Positions 33,364 to 42,428 are shown, numbered from the stretch's first letter. The stretch: 50,967 nt of DNA from an uncultured Bacteroidota bacterium (GCA_902574335.1 CACGNO010000004.1:1-50967); one strand, 5' to 3'. Notes: a model not told the origin generated them from the letters alone. A program made the numbers and translations.

Positions 33364-34056
33364 TTACTTATACTCTTTAATTAGTACTCTTGTAAAAGAT
33401 TGCTTAAACTCGGCGAACTCAGCAGTTGCTTCAAAAAATTCTGCGAAAGCTTTAGCCTCTGTATCATTTTTAGGTCCAAATGTAAAAGCACCGTTTAAAT
33501 CATCATATGTAGCGTATATAAAATGACTTTCACCATTACTTACGCCATGATTGATTTGACCTGTACCAGAGAACCCAGCAAAATCAAATACTTCCATTAC
33601 TTTAGAGTATTCCTCATAAAATGCTGGAGCATCTTTACTTTTTACTTTAAATAACCATGCTTGACCGATTGGATCAACATCCTCTTGATTATAAGCTTTG
33701 GTAACTATTCCAGCAGACCTTCTAACACTATCAACAAGCGGTCTCACTTTACTTACATAGCTCTCCCATTTTGCTCCGCTTAGAGTTGATAGAAAACTAG
33801 CCAATGATTCAGATGAAGGGCTTAAAAAGCTTAAAATATGAGTTTCTTCAAAACCTTGTCCTGCAAGCTGAATTCTTGAAAAAGATAATGTTACGTCACC
33901 AGGAAAATCTAATGATGAATAAAACCCATCTACTGTTTTTTCAAATTCATTTACGTTTTCACCCTCAACTTCAAGAAGAACATCATACCAGAATCCATCT
34001 TGTGCTGATAATGAAAATGAAAATAGAATTGTTAAAATATATATATAATTTTTCAT
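33364..34056 (-). CDS. secreted protein with two dimeric alpha/beta-barrel-like repeats
   Basis: 230-residue exported protein (signal peptide about 1-18, ending LSAQ). Two half-proteins each begin with a strand plus helix (FWYDVLLEVEGENVNEFEKTV... and AWLFKVKSKDAPAFYEEYSKV...), like two fused ABM/ferredoxin-like domains. The second half carries HFIYATYDDLNGAFTF and a terminal FAEFKQSFTRVLI. Could be a small-ligand-binding or monooxygenase-like protein; no cofactor motif is visible. The same strand-helix style appears in the lipoprotein at 36069. Function unknown. Confidence 0.65.
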   Translation of the reverse strand: MKNYIYILTILFSFSLSAQDGFWYDVLLEVEGENVNEFEKTVDGFYSSLDFPGDVTLSFSRIQLAGQGFEETHILSFLSPSSESLASFLSTLSGAKWESYVSKVRPLVDSVRRSAGIVTKAYNQEDVDPIGQAWLFKVKSKDAPAFYEEYSKVMEVFDFAGFSGTGQINHGVSNGESHFIYATYDDLNGAFTFGPKNDTEAKAFAEFFEATAEFAEFKQSFTRVLIKEYK

Positions 34057-34129
34057 AATTAATTTTTAGATGAACAATAATAATTTTTTTTTATAACATT
34101 TAAGGAACAAAAAATATAGGATAACAATC

Positions 34130-34804
34130 TTAACTCAACTTCAAAATGTCTTTGTAATGATAAATTTTAAATCCAGGCTCAATTTTTTTTGATTCATTAA
34201 CCATTGCTTTTGCCACATCACATGCTTTAATTGGTTTGTAATTATCAGGCATTAGAAATGATAAAATAGGTATTATAATTTGAGCTAATCTTTCTCCAAA
34301 CCTTATACCATAAAACCAATTAGATCTTGTTTGATTTCTTTTACCTAGTAATAATGAAGGCCTATAAACTGTTGATGAATTTAATTCTTGTGATTTGACT
34401 TCTTTCTCAATTTCACCTTTTAATTTTAAATAAAAACTTTTGTTATTTATGTCAGCACCGGCCGATGATACAAATGAGAAGTGTTTCACATTTTTTTCTT
34501 TACAAGCTTTAACAGCATTTGAAATAATATCAAAATCAATTTCACGGTATTTTTTTTTGTTAAAACCAACTTTTGATTGTGTTGTTCCAATTGCAGCTAG
34601 AACAACATCACTTCCATCAATTACGTTTAAATAGGAATTAAAATCTTTGAAGTCAATTATTTTTAAGTTAGATTTTTTTGATTTTAGTTCAATAGGTCTT
34701 CTTGAGATTACATTGATCCTTTCAAAGTCACTATCATTTTCTAATAGTTTAAGAATCTCATTTCCGATTAGACCAGTTGCACCAAATAGAGTAATTTTTA
34801 TCAT
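34130..34804 (-). CDS. NAD(P)-binding Rossmann-fold epimerase-like protein
   Basis: 224-residue short atypical SDR/NAD(P)-binding protein. The dinucleotide motif is FGATGLIG (residues 7-14). The middle has SDVVLAAIGTT and HFSFVSSAGAD where the SDR Ser lies; there is a YxxxK-like stretch (NKSFYLKLKGEIEKEV). Resembles HTATIP2/oxidoreductase-type NAD(P)-binding proteins. Substrate unknown. Divergent from the 65-aa membrane gene, 35 bases away. Confidence 0.8.
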   Translation of the reverse strand: MIKITLFGATGLIGNEILKLLENDSDFERINVISRRPIELKSKKSNLKIIDFKDFNSYLNVIDGSDVVLAAIGTTQSKVGFNKKKYREIDFDIISNAVKACKEKNVKHFSFVSSAGADINNKSFYLKLKGEIEKEVKSQELNSSTVYRPSLLLGKRNQTRSNWFYGIRFGERLAQIIIPILSFLMPDNYKPIKACDVAKAMVNESKKIEPGFKIYHYKDILKLS

Positions 34805-34808
34805 TTAA

Positions 34809-34816
34809 TATATTTG
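34809..34816 (+). promoter_or_regulatory. candidate -7 promoter element (TATATTTG)
   Basis: Exact TAnnTTTG, 24 bases before the ATG of the 65-aa membrane gene. Confidence 0.4.
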
Positions 34817-34839
34817 ATTGTAAATTTAAAAAAGACTTA

Positions 34840-35037
34840 ATGAATAATACAAAAATTAAAACTTACACTTTTGCTCTTATTGGACTCATCTTATTTTCAG
34901 GTGGACTATGTTTATTTGGAGAGTCGGTAATATATAAGTATGAAAATAAAGATTGGTTCTTTTTTGGGACTTTATCATTAATTTTTATCAATTTAGGATT
35001 AGGACTTATGATTAAAAATAATTGGGGATCATTTTAA
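34840..35037 (+). CDS. small membrane protein, 65 aa
   Basis: 65-residue protein with two helices (about 9-29 and 39-58). A charged turn YKYENKDW separates them. Not recognised. It has a candidate promoter and precedes a metallophosphoesterase gene by 27 bases, with which it may be co-transcribed. Confidence 0.62.
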   Translation: MNNTKIKTYTFALIGLILFSGGLCLFGESVIYKYENKDWFFFGTLSLIFINLGLGLMIKNNWGSF

Positions 35038-35064
35038 ATTATATAAAAATTAAGTAATGTTAAA

Positions 35065-36030
35065 ATGAATAGAAGACTCTTTATTAATAAAAGCCTCGTT
35101 TTAAGTTCAGGGTTTATGATAAATCCTTATAATGCATTTTCTATTGATGCAAAAGCTGATTTAAAAATAGGAATTATAGCTGACCTTCACCAAGACATTA
35201 TACATGACGGGTCTCATAGATTAAAGTCTTTTATTAATAATAGCATATCCAAAAAATGTGACTTTATAATACAACTTGGAGATTTTTCATTACCCAGAAA
35301 AAGAAATGAAATAGTTTTAGATTACTGGAATTTATTTGATGGAAATAAATACCATGTTTTAGGGAATCATGATATGGTTGATTATGGTTTCACCAAGGCT
35401 CAAACTATGAGTTGGTGGGGGATGAAAGAAAGATATTACTCATTTAATCGAAATGGATATCACTTTATTGTACTTGATGGAAATGATGAGAATCCAAAAC
35501 CTTGGAATGAATATTATAACAGATATATTGGATCGAATCAAAAAAAATGGCTTCTAGAAGATTTAAAAAAATCTTATTTACCCACCATAATATTTAGCCA
35601 TCAAAGTTTAGATTCCAAAGGAGGAATTTTCAATCAAGATGAAATTAGAAAAATTGTAGAAGATTCAATTTTTGTAAATGGTAATAAAAAGGTTATTGCA
35701 TGCATTTGTGGGCATCACCACGATGATTATTTAAAAATAATTAATGATATTGCTTACGTCCACATTAATAGCGCATCATACAAGTGGGTTGGAGAAAAAT
35801 ACAAGTTTTCAAGGTTTAGCAAAAAAATTGAAAATGATTTTCCATCTATTGTAAAAACATGTCCATATAAACAGCCATTATTTACAACCATGCACATTAA
35901 TAGTAAGCAAAAAACTATAAATTTTGATTCAAAAAAAACATCATTTATAAAACCTTCGCCAAAAGATTTACAAATTCCTGGAGCAAAAAATATTAATTCA
36001 GAAATAAGTAAAATGAATTATAAATTTTAG
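35065..36030 (+). CDS. calcineurin-like metallophosphoesterase
   Basis: 321-residue exported metallophosphoesterase. Tat-like or Sec N-terminus starts MNRRLFINKS, then a hydrophobic stretch. Metal motifs: D40-x-H42 in IIADLHQD, D73 in LGDFS, N101-H102-D103 in GNHD, a His near 180 in FSHQSLD and the GHHHDD at about 216. It acts on phosphodiesters or phosphomonoesters in the periplasm. The closest family group resembles 3',5'-cAMP phosphodiesterase/PhoD-like calcineurins. Substrate unknown. Confidence 0.86.
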   Translation: MNRRLFINKSLVLSSGFMINPYNAFSIDAKADLKIGIIADLHQDIIHDGSHRLKSFINNSISKKCDFIIQLGDFSLPRKRNEIVLDYWNLFDGNKYHVLGNHDMVDYGFTKAQTMSWWGMKERYYSFNRNGYHFIVLDGNDENPKPWNEYYNRYIGSNQKKWLLEDLKKSYLPTIIFSHQSLDSKGGIFNQDEIRKIVEDSIFVNGNKKVIACICGHHHDDYLKIINDIAYVHINSASYKWVGEKYKFSRFSKKIENDFPSIVKTCPYKQPLFTTMHINSKQKTINFDSKKTSFIKPSPKDLQIPGAKNINSEISKMNYKF

Positions 36031-36068
36031 CTTACAATTTTTATATATTTAAATAAACAGTTCTAATT

Positions 36069-36533
36069 ATGAAAAAGCTTATTTACATACTTATACCATT
36101 CTTTATATTGTCTTGTGCTGATGTGGCTCAACAAAAAGAAGAATCAACTTTAACCAAAAATTCAGATTCCGATGATATAACATTCATAATTGATTTAAAG
36201 GTTAATCCTGATTCAAATGAAGATTTAAATCTATTCGTTGAAGAAATAACACAGAATGTTATTGATAATGAAGATTTTTGTCTTGAGTATGCATACTATG
36301 TTACAGAGGATAAAAGCTCAGTCACACTTTATGAAAAGTATATCGATAGTGAATCTGCAGTAAAACATGGTCAAAATTTTATGGGAAGTCCTTTCTTTGA
36401 AAGATTCTTTAACTTATTTACTCTTGAAAAATTTATTGTGACAGGACCAGCTAGTGAAGAATTTAAAAACTTTACCCAAGAAAATGGTTTTGTAATTGAA
36501 TACAGGAATTCCATAGATGGGTTTTTAAGGTAG
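36069..36533 (+). CDS. ABM-domain lipoprotein (quinol monooxygenase-like)
   Basis: 154-residue lipoprotein (lipobox LSC, C16). The mature part has an antibiotic-biosynthesis-monooxygenase-like fold: ITFIIDLKVNPDSNEDLNLFVEEI, then CLEYAYYVTEDKSSVTLYEKYIDSESAVKHG, then FFNLFTLEKFIVTGP. Such proteins are dimeric alpha/beta barrels that oxidise quinols or haem without cofactor. Export as a lipoprotein is unusual for these but also seen in related families. Its 3' end is one base from the convergent gene. Confidence 0.72.
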   Translation: MKKLIYILIPFFILSCADVAQQKEESTLTKNSDSDDITFIIDLKVNPDSNEDLNLFVEEITQNVIDNEDFCLEYAYYVTEDKSSVTLYEKYIDSESAVKHGQNFMGSPFFERFFNLFTLEKFIVTGPASEEFKNFTQENGFVIEYRNSIDGFLR

Positions 36534-36534
36534 T

Positions 36535-37551
36535 TTATTCTCCTTTCCAAAAAGCAAAATCACCAGGAATTATTCCAACATCATAAGACGCTATTTCATT
36601 GTTGTTAGAGTCGTAAACTTTAACCACATTAATATCGACATAGTTAGTTAGTCCAAAATAAATTTTACCGTTATTAGACTCTGAAGAATACAATTGTGTT
36701 GGAGGAAAATCCCCTATTTTAGTCTCAGATAGAATATCTAAATTTTCATCAATTTGTGCAATACCACCTGCAAACGATCTGTATATTTCTTGATTTAATG
36801 TCAAAACATCCCCTCCACAAACAATCCCTGGCCCATAATTATTTATAGAGACTTGTTTTGTTGTTAAATCAAGTTCTGTAGACCCGTAAAACGCATTATA
36901 ACTAGCGTCATAATATGTGTTTGCCACATATATTGATTTGCCTCTTACCTCGATATCTGTTGGACCATATCCAACTTCAAAGGTTTCTGATATTTCCTTA
37001 CTTACAGGGTTTATAACGTGTAATTTATTTGAGTCAGAATAGTCATCATTTGATTGAATTCCTACTATTAAATTACCATCATGATAGGCTATGGATTCAG
37101 GATTGCCTGAAAGTTGAATAGCATCTTCAATAACATAATTTTTTAAGTTAAATATTTTAACATCAGATGAGTTCCAATTAGTAAAATAAATTTTATCATC
37201 AAAAACAACCATTTGTCTTGGTCCGGATTGATCTGTATCAATTTCAATTCCAGGCATTCTCAATCCCTGGTCATAAATTTCATATATCATCATTTTATGA
37301 CTGTTATTAATTAATGCAATCAATTTATTTTCATAAACTGTAAGTGAGTTCACGACATCTCCTACATCCTTTATTTCTTGTGTAATACCTTTATTATTTA
37401 TCATAAAAATTGATCCATTACTAGATCCATAATTACCTTCACAAGCAACAAATGTCCATTCAGGTGCTGGTTCAGTAAATGGTTCTTCATTGGTTTCGAC
37501 AGCACAACCTAAAATCAAAAAAATTAACAACAATGATTTTATATATTTCAT
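36535..37551 (-). CDS. beta-propeller surface lipoprotein (DUF5074/YncE-like)
   Basis: About 338-residue lipoprotein with lipobox (LILGC, about residue 16). The mature region is a repeated beta-propeller: units with Y-E-N-K-L-I-A-L, D-D-K-I-Y-F-T-N-W, H-D-G-N-L-I-V-G and G-K-S-I-Y-V-A-N-T give six to seven blades, as in DUF5074/YncE surface proteins. An upstream in-frame ATG at 37590 exists, but the signal peptide starts at 37551, which is chosen. Probably a binding or cell-surface protein; no catalytic site seen. Confidence 0.8.
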   Translation of the reverse strand: MKYIKSLLLIFLILGCAVETNEEPFTEPAPEWTFVACEGNYGSSNGSIFMINNKGITQEIKDVGDVVNSLTVYENKLIALINNSHKMMIYEIYDQGLRMPGIEIDTDQSGPRQMVVFDDKIYFTNWNSSDVKIFNLKNYVIEDAIQLSGNPESIAYHDGNLIVGIQSNDDYSDSNKLHVINPVSKEISETFEVGYGPTDIEVRGKSIYVANTYYDASYNAFYGSTELDLTTKQVSINNYGPGIVCGGDVLTLNQEIYRSFAGGIAQIDENLDILSETKIGDFPPTQLYSSESNNGKIYFGLTNYVDINVVKVYDSNNNEIASYDVGIIPGDFAFWKGE

Positions 37552-37639
37552 AAAATTATTTTTAAATCTAAATGGCAAAATGAATGCCAAAAGTTTAATA
37601 ATTCAATAAATTCTTTACTTTTTTTGCTGAATAAATATT

Positions 37640-37795
37640 TTAAGAATCTAACTTACTCTTTTCGTTCTTATTAGCTTGTTTTATGATTTTAAGATAATCA
37701 CTGTATTGATATCTTTTTCCTCTAAAATAGACAGATTGAATTGCAGCAGGTATGCTAATTTTTGTAAGCGCCATGTCTCTTTTAGTTAATCTCAT
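37640..37795 (-). CDS. small basic conserved-type protein, 51 aa
   Basis: Short basic protein starting MRLTKRDMALTKISIPAAIQ and continuing VYFRGKRYQYSDYLKIIKQA. An earlier in-frame ATG at 37834 exists, but the N-terminus at 37795 resembles conserved short flavobacterial proteins with this pattern. No structure or function known. It has no close neighbours on the same strand; the gap to the gene beginning at 37551 is 88 bases. Confidence 0.42.
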   Translation of the reverse strand: MRLTKRDMALTKISIPAAIQSVYFRGKRYQYSDYLKIIKQANKNEKSKLDS

Positions 37796-37873
37796 AATTT
37801 TTTTTGGGAGGTTTAAGATACAATTTTTTTGCATATCTTGAATTGTTAAACAACAAAAAAAATATATAACTAA

Positions 37874-38089
37874 TTGAAAATAAGGATCATACTTTTTGCA
37901 CTAAGTTCAGCAGCATTAATTTTCTTTTATGGATATGATAATTCTAAAACTGGATTTGAGTGGATATATAACTATGCTGATAGGACTGTAGCAATTATTT
38001 ATTTTGTCTTATTATTTTTCTTTCAGCATGTTTTATTTTACCTAATAAAGTTTATATTTCTATCACTAAAAAGATATTTTTCTAAATAG
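37874..38089 (+). CDS. small membrane protein, 71 aa, TTG start
   Basis: 71-residue protein with two hydrophobic helices (about 4-20 and 36-60). A charged loop with DNSKTGFEWIYNYADR separates them. TTG start, supported by the lack of any ATG before the first helix. Convergent with the DUF4920 gene, 5 bases apart. No family recognised. Confidence 0.58.
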   Translation: MKIRIILFALSSAALIFFYGYDNSKTGFEWIYNYADRTVAIIYFVLLFFFQHVLFYLIKFIFLSLKRYFSK

Positions 38090-38094
38090 GAAAG

Positions 38095-38562
38095 TTATTT
38101 ATTAATCACGACACCGTCTGCCAAAAATGATATTGTAATTTCAGGTTTTACAATTTTTGAAACTTCATCCTTTGATTTACCTGCATCTTCAGCATAATGC
38201 CTCAATTGTGCAACACTTAAAGTATCGACTGAAAGCTTTCCATTAATTATAGCTGATTTACCTTCAGCTCCAGATTTTGGCACAAAAAAACCATAATCTT
38301 TAAACCTGACAAGAATTGTATCTCGTTCTACTGACATTTTCATCCAGCAACCTTTCATCGGACATGTAGACAAAATTTGCCCCTCCAATTTAGTATCATC
38401 TTGAGGGTTATTTAATAGAGATTCTTTTTCAACTTTATAGTTATTTATTCCAGCTATATCAAATGATTCTCCATATGTATCAAAAATTGCATTGGATTGA
38501 CCATTTAATAAAAATGAAATAGAAAATAAAAGTGATGTTAAAATGTAGAGTTTAGTTTTCAT
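38095..38562 (-). CDS. DUF4920 family secreted protein
   Basis: 155-residue exported protein with a signal peptide (about 1-21). Typical DUF4920 core: the cysteine motif STCPMKGCWMKM, then ILVRFKDYGFFVPKSGAEGKSAIINGKLS, and RHYAEDAGKSKDEV. The two conserved Cys and the CWM strongly suggest a metal or haem binding site, possibly for copper; this is inference. DUF4920 is found in marine Bacteroidota, function unknown. The nitroreductase gene ends 7 bases upstream, so co-transcription is probable. Confidence 0.82.
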   Translation of the reverse strand: MKTKLYILTSLLFSISFLLNGQSNAIFDTYGESFDIAGINNYKVEKESLLNNPQDDTKLEGQILSTCPMKGCWMKMSVERDTILVRFKDYGFFVPKSGAEGKSAIINGKLSVDTLSVAQLRHYAEDAGKSKDEVSKIVKPEITISFLADGVVINK

Positions 38563-38569
38563 AATTTAT

Positions 38570-39136
38570 TTAATTGTTCCATTCAACTTTTTCATCAATT
38601 GAAATTCTTTGTTTGGGTTTTATTTCTGAATGATTAAATTTTCCTAAGTAAAAAAATCCAAGACTTTTTTCCCCTTCTTTAAGCTTGAAAAAATTATTCA
38701 TTAAGGATGTATATTTTGGGGTACTCCAGTAACATCCAACATTATTTGCAGTACATGTTAGCCACATATTTTGAACTGCCATAGCTGTTGCTGCAATTTC
38801 CTCCCATTCAGGGACTCTATTCAAGGAATCCTTTTTCATAAAAACGGCAATGATGCAATTTGAAAGTTTACACTTTTCAATTATTTTTTTCTTTTTTATT
38901 TCGACAAGGTTTGATCCATTTGAAAATTGCTCATAATAATTAGCCATTTCAATAGCAAGACTGTCTTTGGAATCACCTTTATACACCTTAAAAAACCACG
39001 GTTGTGTAAGTTTATGTGTAGGTGCAGTATTGGCATTCTTTAGTAAAAGCTTAATAAATGAATCTTCTATTTCTGCATTTTCATATTGATTAGGATAAAC
39101 AGCCCTTCTTCTTTGAATGATGTCAGTAATATTCAT
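38570..39136 (-). CDS. nitroreductase family protein
   Basis: 188-residue FMN-dependent NAD(P)H nitroreductase-like protein. The phosphate-binding RRR motif is in IIQRRRAVYPNQY, and the family pattern APTHKLTQPWFFKVY and ATAMAVQNMWLTCTANNVGCYWSTPKY (with the GLG-like glycine turn and Trp) are clear. Reduces nitro groups or quinones using FMN. The downstream gene is DUF4920, 7 bases away. No promoter element seen. Confidence 0.87.
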   Translation of the reverse strand: MNITDIIQRRRAVYPNQYENAEIEDSFIKLLLKNANTAPTHKLTQPWFFKVYKGDSKDSLAIEMANYYEQFSNGSNLVEIKKKKIIEKCKLSNCIIAVFMKKDSLNRVPEWEEIAATAMAVQNMWLTCTANNVGCYWSTPKYTSLMNNFFKLKEGEKSLGFFYLGKFNHSEIKPKQRISIDEKVEWNN

Positions 39137-39262
39137 TATTTAAAAATAATTTTTTTTAATATTAATTGAGGATTTAAAAATAGCAAAAAACGACCCAAAT
39201 TAAATATTTCAATATTTTCAATTATAAGATTTATATTTTTTTATTAAATTACATGTATTAAT

Positions 39263-39649
39263 ATGAAACTTGTTTTAAAATTATTGATTCTAGCAGTTGC
39301 AGTGACTGTCTTGAGCGCATGGACATTCAGACTAGAAATGGATACAATTTACCGTGGCGCTGACGCTTCAAATATGATTGAAGAATTTCAAGCTTATGGC
39401 CTAAATCAAACTACAATGATAGTTGTTGGCATTTTTAAAGTAATGTGTGCAATCTTTTTACTTTTAGGTTTGAAATTTGAAAAATTTGTTACTCCGGCTG
39501 CATTTATAATGGGAACTTTTATGCTTGCTGCAATTTATTTTCATTTAAGTATCAGTGACCCACTCATCCCGACTGCTCCATCTGCCATGATGTTTTTATC
39601 ATGTCTCACAATAATTTATTTAGACAAAAAAGTTTCTAAATCTCTTTAG
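39263..39649 (+). CDS. DoxX-like membrane protein
   Basis: 128-residue integral membrane protein with four helices (about 3-20, 48-70, 75-95, 100-120). The helix order and the IIGIFKVMCAIFLLLGLKFEKFVTP-type central helix fit DoxX/SURF-like or DoxX-type proteins. A Trp-Thr-Phe near the first helix end (SAWTFRLEMD) is conserved in some. DoxX proteins work with quinone or thiosulfate redox enzymes. It is 32 bases before an SDR operon, but whether it shares its transcript is not clear. Confidence 0.72.
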   Translation: MKLVLKLLILAVAVTVLSAWTFRLEMDTIYRGADASNMIEEFQAYGLNQTTMIVVGIFKVMCAIFLLLGLKFEKFVTPAAFIMGTFMLAAIYFHLSISDPLIPTAPSAMMFLSCLTIIYLDKKVSKSL

Positions 39650-39681
39650 TGGTTATCCCTTAAAAGATTAAACTACATTTT

Positions 39682-40458
39682 ATGATAAAGGAAAAATTTA
39701 ATTTAGAAGGCAAGGTGGCTGTCATAACAGGGGCTTCTAAAGGAATTGGAAAAGCTATTGCTTTAGGTTTTGCTGAGTTTGGTGCTCACGTTGTTGTTAG
39801 TAGCAGGAGTGAAGAGGCTGTAAAAAATGTCGAAACCGAATTTAAATCTAAAGGTTTTTCTGTCTCATCATTAAAATGCCATGTTGGAAATAAAGAGGAC
39901 AGGATCAATTTAATTGAAACAACCTTAAAAGCTCATGGAAGGATAGATATTTTAGTTAATAATGCTGGTACAAATCCTTACTTTGGACCAATTCATAAAA
40001 TGCCCGCGGAAGCTTATCAAAAGACAATGGATATTAATTTAAACTCAGCCATTGAATTGAGTAATTTAGTATATCCAATTATGAAAAGTCAAAATTCAGG
40101 CAATATCATTCACATAAGTTCTATTGAAGGTATACATCCATCAAAATTTATGTCAGCTTATAATATTAGTAAAGCTGCATTAATTATGTTGACAAAAAAC
40201 CAATCGATAGAGTGGGGAAAATATAACATAAGGGTTAATGCAATTTGTCCTGGATATGTAAAAACTAAATTAAGTTCTGGTTTACTTGAATTTGAAGGAG
40301 CTGAAGAAAGATTAGTCAATAACGTTTCCTTGAGAAGAGCATCAAATCCAGATGAGATGGCTGGACTCGCAGTTTTCTTAGCATCCGAAGCTAGTTCTTA
40401 TGTTACAGGTACTTCTATTGTAAATGATGGAGGCCTTCTTAATTCTCCAATTTTTTAG
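39682..40458 (+). CDS. short-chain dehydrogenase/reductase, operon gene 1
   Basis: 258-residue classical SDR. NAD(P)-binding TGASKGIG is residues 16-23, NNAG follows the fourth strand (VNNAGTNPYFG), and the active-site tetrad has Y160 and K164 in SAYNISKAAL with Ser around 146. ICPGYVKT is the PG motif. It should oxidise or reduce a hydroxyl. It is first of four genes separated by 2, -1 and 4 bases, with an acyl-CoA dehydrogenase of ACAD10/11 type and an APH-type kinase, so the substrate is probably a hydroxyacyl- or ketoacyl-CoA. Confidence 0.9.
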   Translation: MIKEKFNLEGKVAVITGASKGIGKAIALGFAEFGAHVVVSSRSEEAVKNVETEFKSKGFSVSSLKCHVGNKEDRINLIETTLKAHGRIDILVNNAGTNPYFGPIHKMPAEAYQKTMDINLNSAIELSNLVYPIMKSQNSGNIIHISSIEGIHPSKFMSAYNISKAALIMLTKNQSIEWGKYNIRVNAICPGYVKTKLSSGLLEFEGAEERLVNNVSLRRASNPDEMAGLAVFLASEASSYVTGTSIVNDGGLLNSPIF

Positions 40459-40460
40459 TA

Positions 40461-41666
40461 ATGGATTTCCAATTTTCTGAAAAATCTTTAAAACTACAAA
40501 AAGAGCTTTCTGACTTTATGTTGAAATATGTTAATGCCCAAGAACAAAGTATTTTAAGTTTTCAAAAAAATAATATTTGGATTAATGATCCTAAGATTGA
40601 AGATCTAAAAATTAAAGCTAAACAAAAGGGTTTATGGAATTTATTCCTTCCTAAAGATTACAAGAAACTTAGCCCTGGTCTTTCAAATTTAGAATATGCC
40701 CCATTAGCTGAAATTATGGGAAGAATTCCCTTTTCGTCAGAAATATTTAATTGTTCTGCACCAGATACTGGTAATATGGAAGTACTAGCAAAGTATGGTT
40801 CTGAGGCTCAAAAAAACACTTGGTTAAATCCATTGATGGAAGGCGAAATAAGGTCAGCTTTTTTAATGACAGAACCTGATGTTGCTTCCTCTGACGCTAC
40901 AAATATTGAAACATCTATTGAGAAAAAAGGTGAAAATTATGTTATAAATGGTAAAAAATGGTGGTCGTCAGGAGCCATGAATCCAAATTGTAAGTTTTTT
41001 ATTGTCATGGGTAAATCTGACAAGTCAGCGGAAAGACATAAACAACAAAGTATGATCATAGTTCCAAGCGATAATCCAGGTATTAAAGTTTTAAGACCCC
41101 TTAGTGTTTTTGGTTATTATGATTCACCGCATGGTCATGCAGAAATTGAACTAAATGATGTTACAGTGCCAGCTGAAAATCTTATCCTTGGAGAGGGCAG
41201 AGGATTTGAAATAGCACAAGGCCGTTTAGGCCCTGGAAGAATCCATCATTGTATGCGTTTAATTGGAGCTGCCCAAAGATCTTTAGAATTAATGTGTGAA
41301 AGAGTTACTAAAAGAGAAACGTTTGGTAAAAAATTAAAAGATTATAGCAGTATTAGACAAGATATTGCAAAGTCAGCCTCTGAGATTGAACAAGCCAGAT
41401 TATTGACTTTCTCAGCTGCAGATCATATAGATAAATATGGTCTTAAGGGAGCTAAAGAATTGATTGCAATGATTAAAATTATTATTCCGAAAATGACATG
41501 TAAAATTGTTGATAGAGCAATTCAAGCTCATGGGGGTAAAGGAGTTTCAGACGATACTCCATTGGCTCAATTTTACATGTATGCCAGGACAATTAGATTA
41601 GCAGATGGCCCTGATGAAGTTCATATGTACCAGCTGGGAAGAAATATCATAAATAAATATTCATAA
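40461..41666 (+). CDS. ACAD10/11-type acyl-CoA dehydrogenase
   Basis: 401-residue flavoenzyme. Family motifs include FLMTEPDVASSDATN, RHKQQSMIIVP and a C-terminal HGGKGVSDDTPLAQFYMYARTIRLADGPDEVH. The last block is the signature of ACAD10/ACAD11 and LvaC-type enzymes, and D382 stands where most acyl-CoA dehydrogenases have the catalytic Glu of YEGT. In those enzymes the domain removes a phosphate from a phosphorylated hydroxyacyl-CoA instead of oxidising a saturated acyl-CoA. The flanking SDR genes and kinase match that pathway. Starts 2 bases after gene 1; its stop shares a base with gene 3. Confidence 0.92.
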   Translation: MDFQFSEKSLKLQKELSDFMLKYVNAQEQSILSFQKNNIWINDPKIEDLKIKAKQKGLWNLFLPKDYKKLSPGLSNLEYAPLAEIMGRIPFSSEIFNCSAPDTGNMEVLAKYGSEAQKNTWLNPLMEGEIRSAFLMTEPDVASSDATNIETSIEKKGENYVINGKKWWSSGAMNPNCKFFIVMGKSDKSAERHKQQSMIIVPSDNPGIKVLRPLSVFGYYDSPHGHAEIELNDVTVPAENLILGEGRGFEIAQGRLGPGRIHHCMRLIGAAQRSLELMCERVTKRETFGKKLKDYSSIRQDIAKSASEIEQARLLTFSAADHIDKYGLKGAKELIAMIKIIIPKMTCKIVDRAIQAHGGKGVSDDTPLAQFYMYARTIRLADGPDEVHMYQLGRNIINKYS

Positions 41667-42424
41667 TGTCATATAAAGATCAAGTTGTATTAATTACCGG
41701 CGGGGCATCTGGTATAGGTAAGGCTTCTGTAATTGAATTTGCAAAAGAGGGAGCAAAAGTTATTTTTGCTGATATTCAAAAAGAAAAAGGAACTAAATTG
41801 AAGGATGATCTCATCAAAAAGAAATATCATGTTGATTTTTATCACTTAGATATTTCAGAATTGAATTCTGTTGATTCACTTTTAAATTATATTGTAGATG
41901 AATACGGATGTTTAGATATAGCATTTAACAATGCGGGTGTCCAAGGTCAAATGATTCCTACTATTCAAACAACAATTGATAATTGGGATAAAGTCCTTTC
42001 TGTTAATGCAAGAAGTGTGTTTTATTGTATGAAAAAACAATTAGAAATTATGTGTTCTCAGAAAAAAGGTGTGATATTGAACAATGCATCTGCAGCAGGT
42101 CTGAGAGGATTACCAAACGGTGTTGCATACTCTGCAAGTAAGCATGCTGTTGTTGGAATGACCAAAACAGCTGCGATGGAATATGCAAAATTTGGAATTA
42201 GAATTAATGCTCTATGCCCATCATTTACAGAAACAGAAATGTTTAGCCCTGAATTATTTGATAAAATTTCAGAGGGAATTTCTGAAAAATTAAGAAAAAA
42301 AATACCTATGAAAAGATTTGCAAAAGTTGAAGAACAAGTTGGGGCTATTATGTGGCTTTGTTCAGAAAAAGCTAGCTATGTTACTGGGCAAGCTTTTGCG
42401 ATTGATGGAGGATTAACAGCTTAG
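41666..42424 (+). CDS. short-chain dehydrogenase/reductase, operon gene 3
   Basis: 252-residue SDR, distinct from gene 1. TGGASGIG is residues 11-18, NNAG is in FNNAGVQGQ, and the catalytic pair is Y155 and K159 in VAYSASKHAVVG. The C-terminus has the family SYVTGQAFAIDGG. It starts at the last base of the ACAD gene, so translation is coupled. Two SDRs around one ACAD suggest oxidation at two different positions of the same chain, for example 3- and 4-hydroxyl groups; which one it handles is not determined. Confidence 0.9.
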   Translation: MSYKDQVVLITGGASGIGKASVIEFAKEGAKVIFADIQKEKGTKLKDDLIKKKYHVDFYHLDISELNSVDSLLNYIVDEYGCLDIAFNNAGVQGQMIPTIQTTIDNWDKVLSVNARSVFYCMKKQLEIMCSQKKGVILNNASAAGLRGLPNGVAYSASKHAVVGMTKTAAMEYAKFGIRINALCPSFTETEMFSPELFDKISEGISEKLRKKIPMKRFAKVEEQVGAIMWLCSEKASYVTGQAFAIDGGLTA

Positions 42425-42428
42425 TACT

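Noticed and set aside
37552-37590. Longer start of the beta-propeller lipoprotein
   Set aside because: The extra residues lie before the lipoprotein signal and break the normal short n-region; start moved to 37551.
39137-39262. AT-rich 126-base gap between the nitroreductase and DoxX genes
   Set aside because: I saw no exact promoter element, hairpin or frame in it; recorded as featureless.
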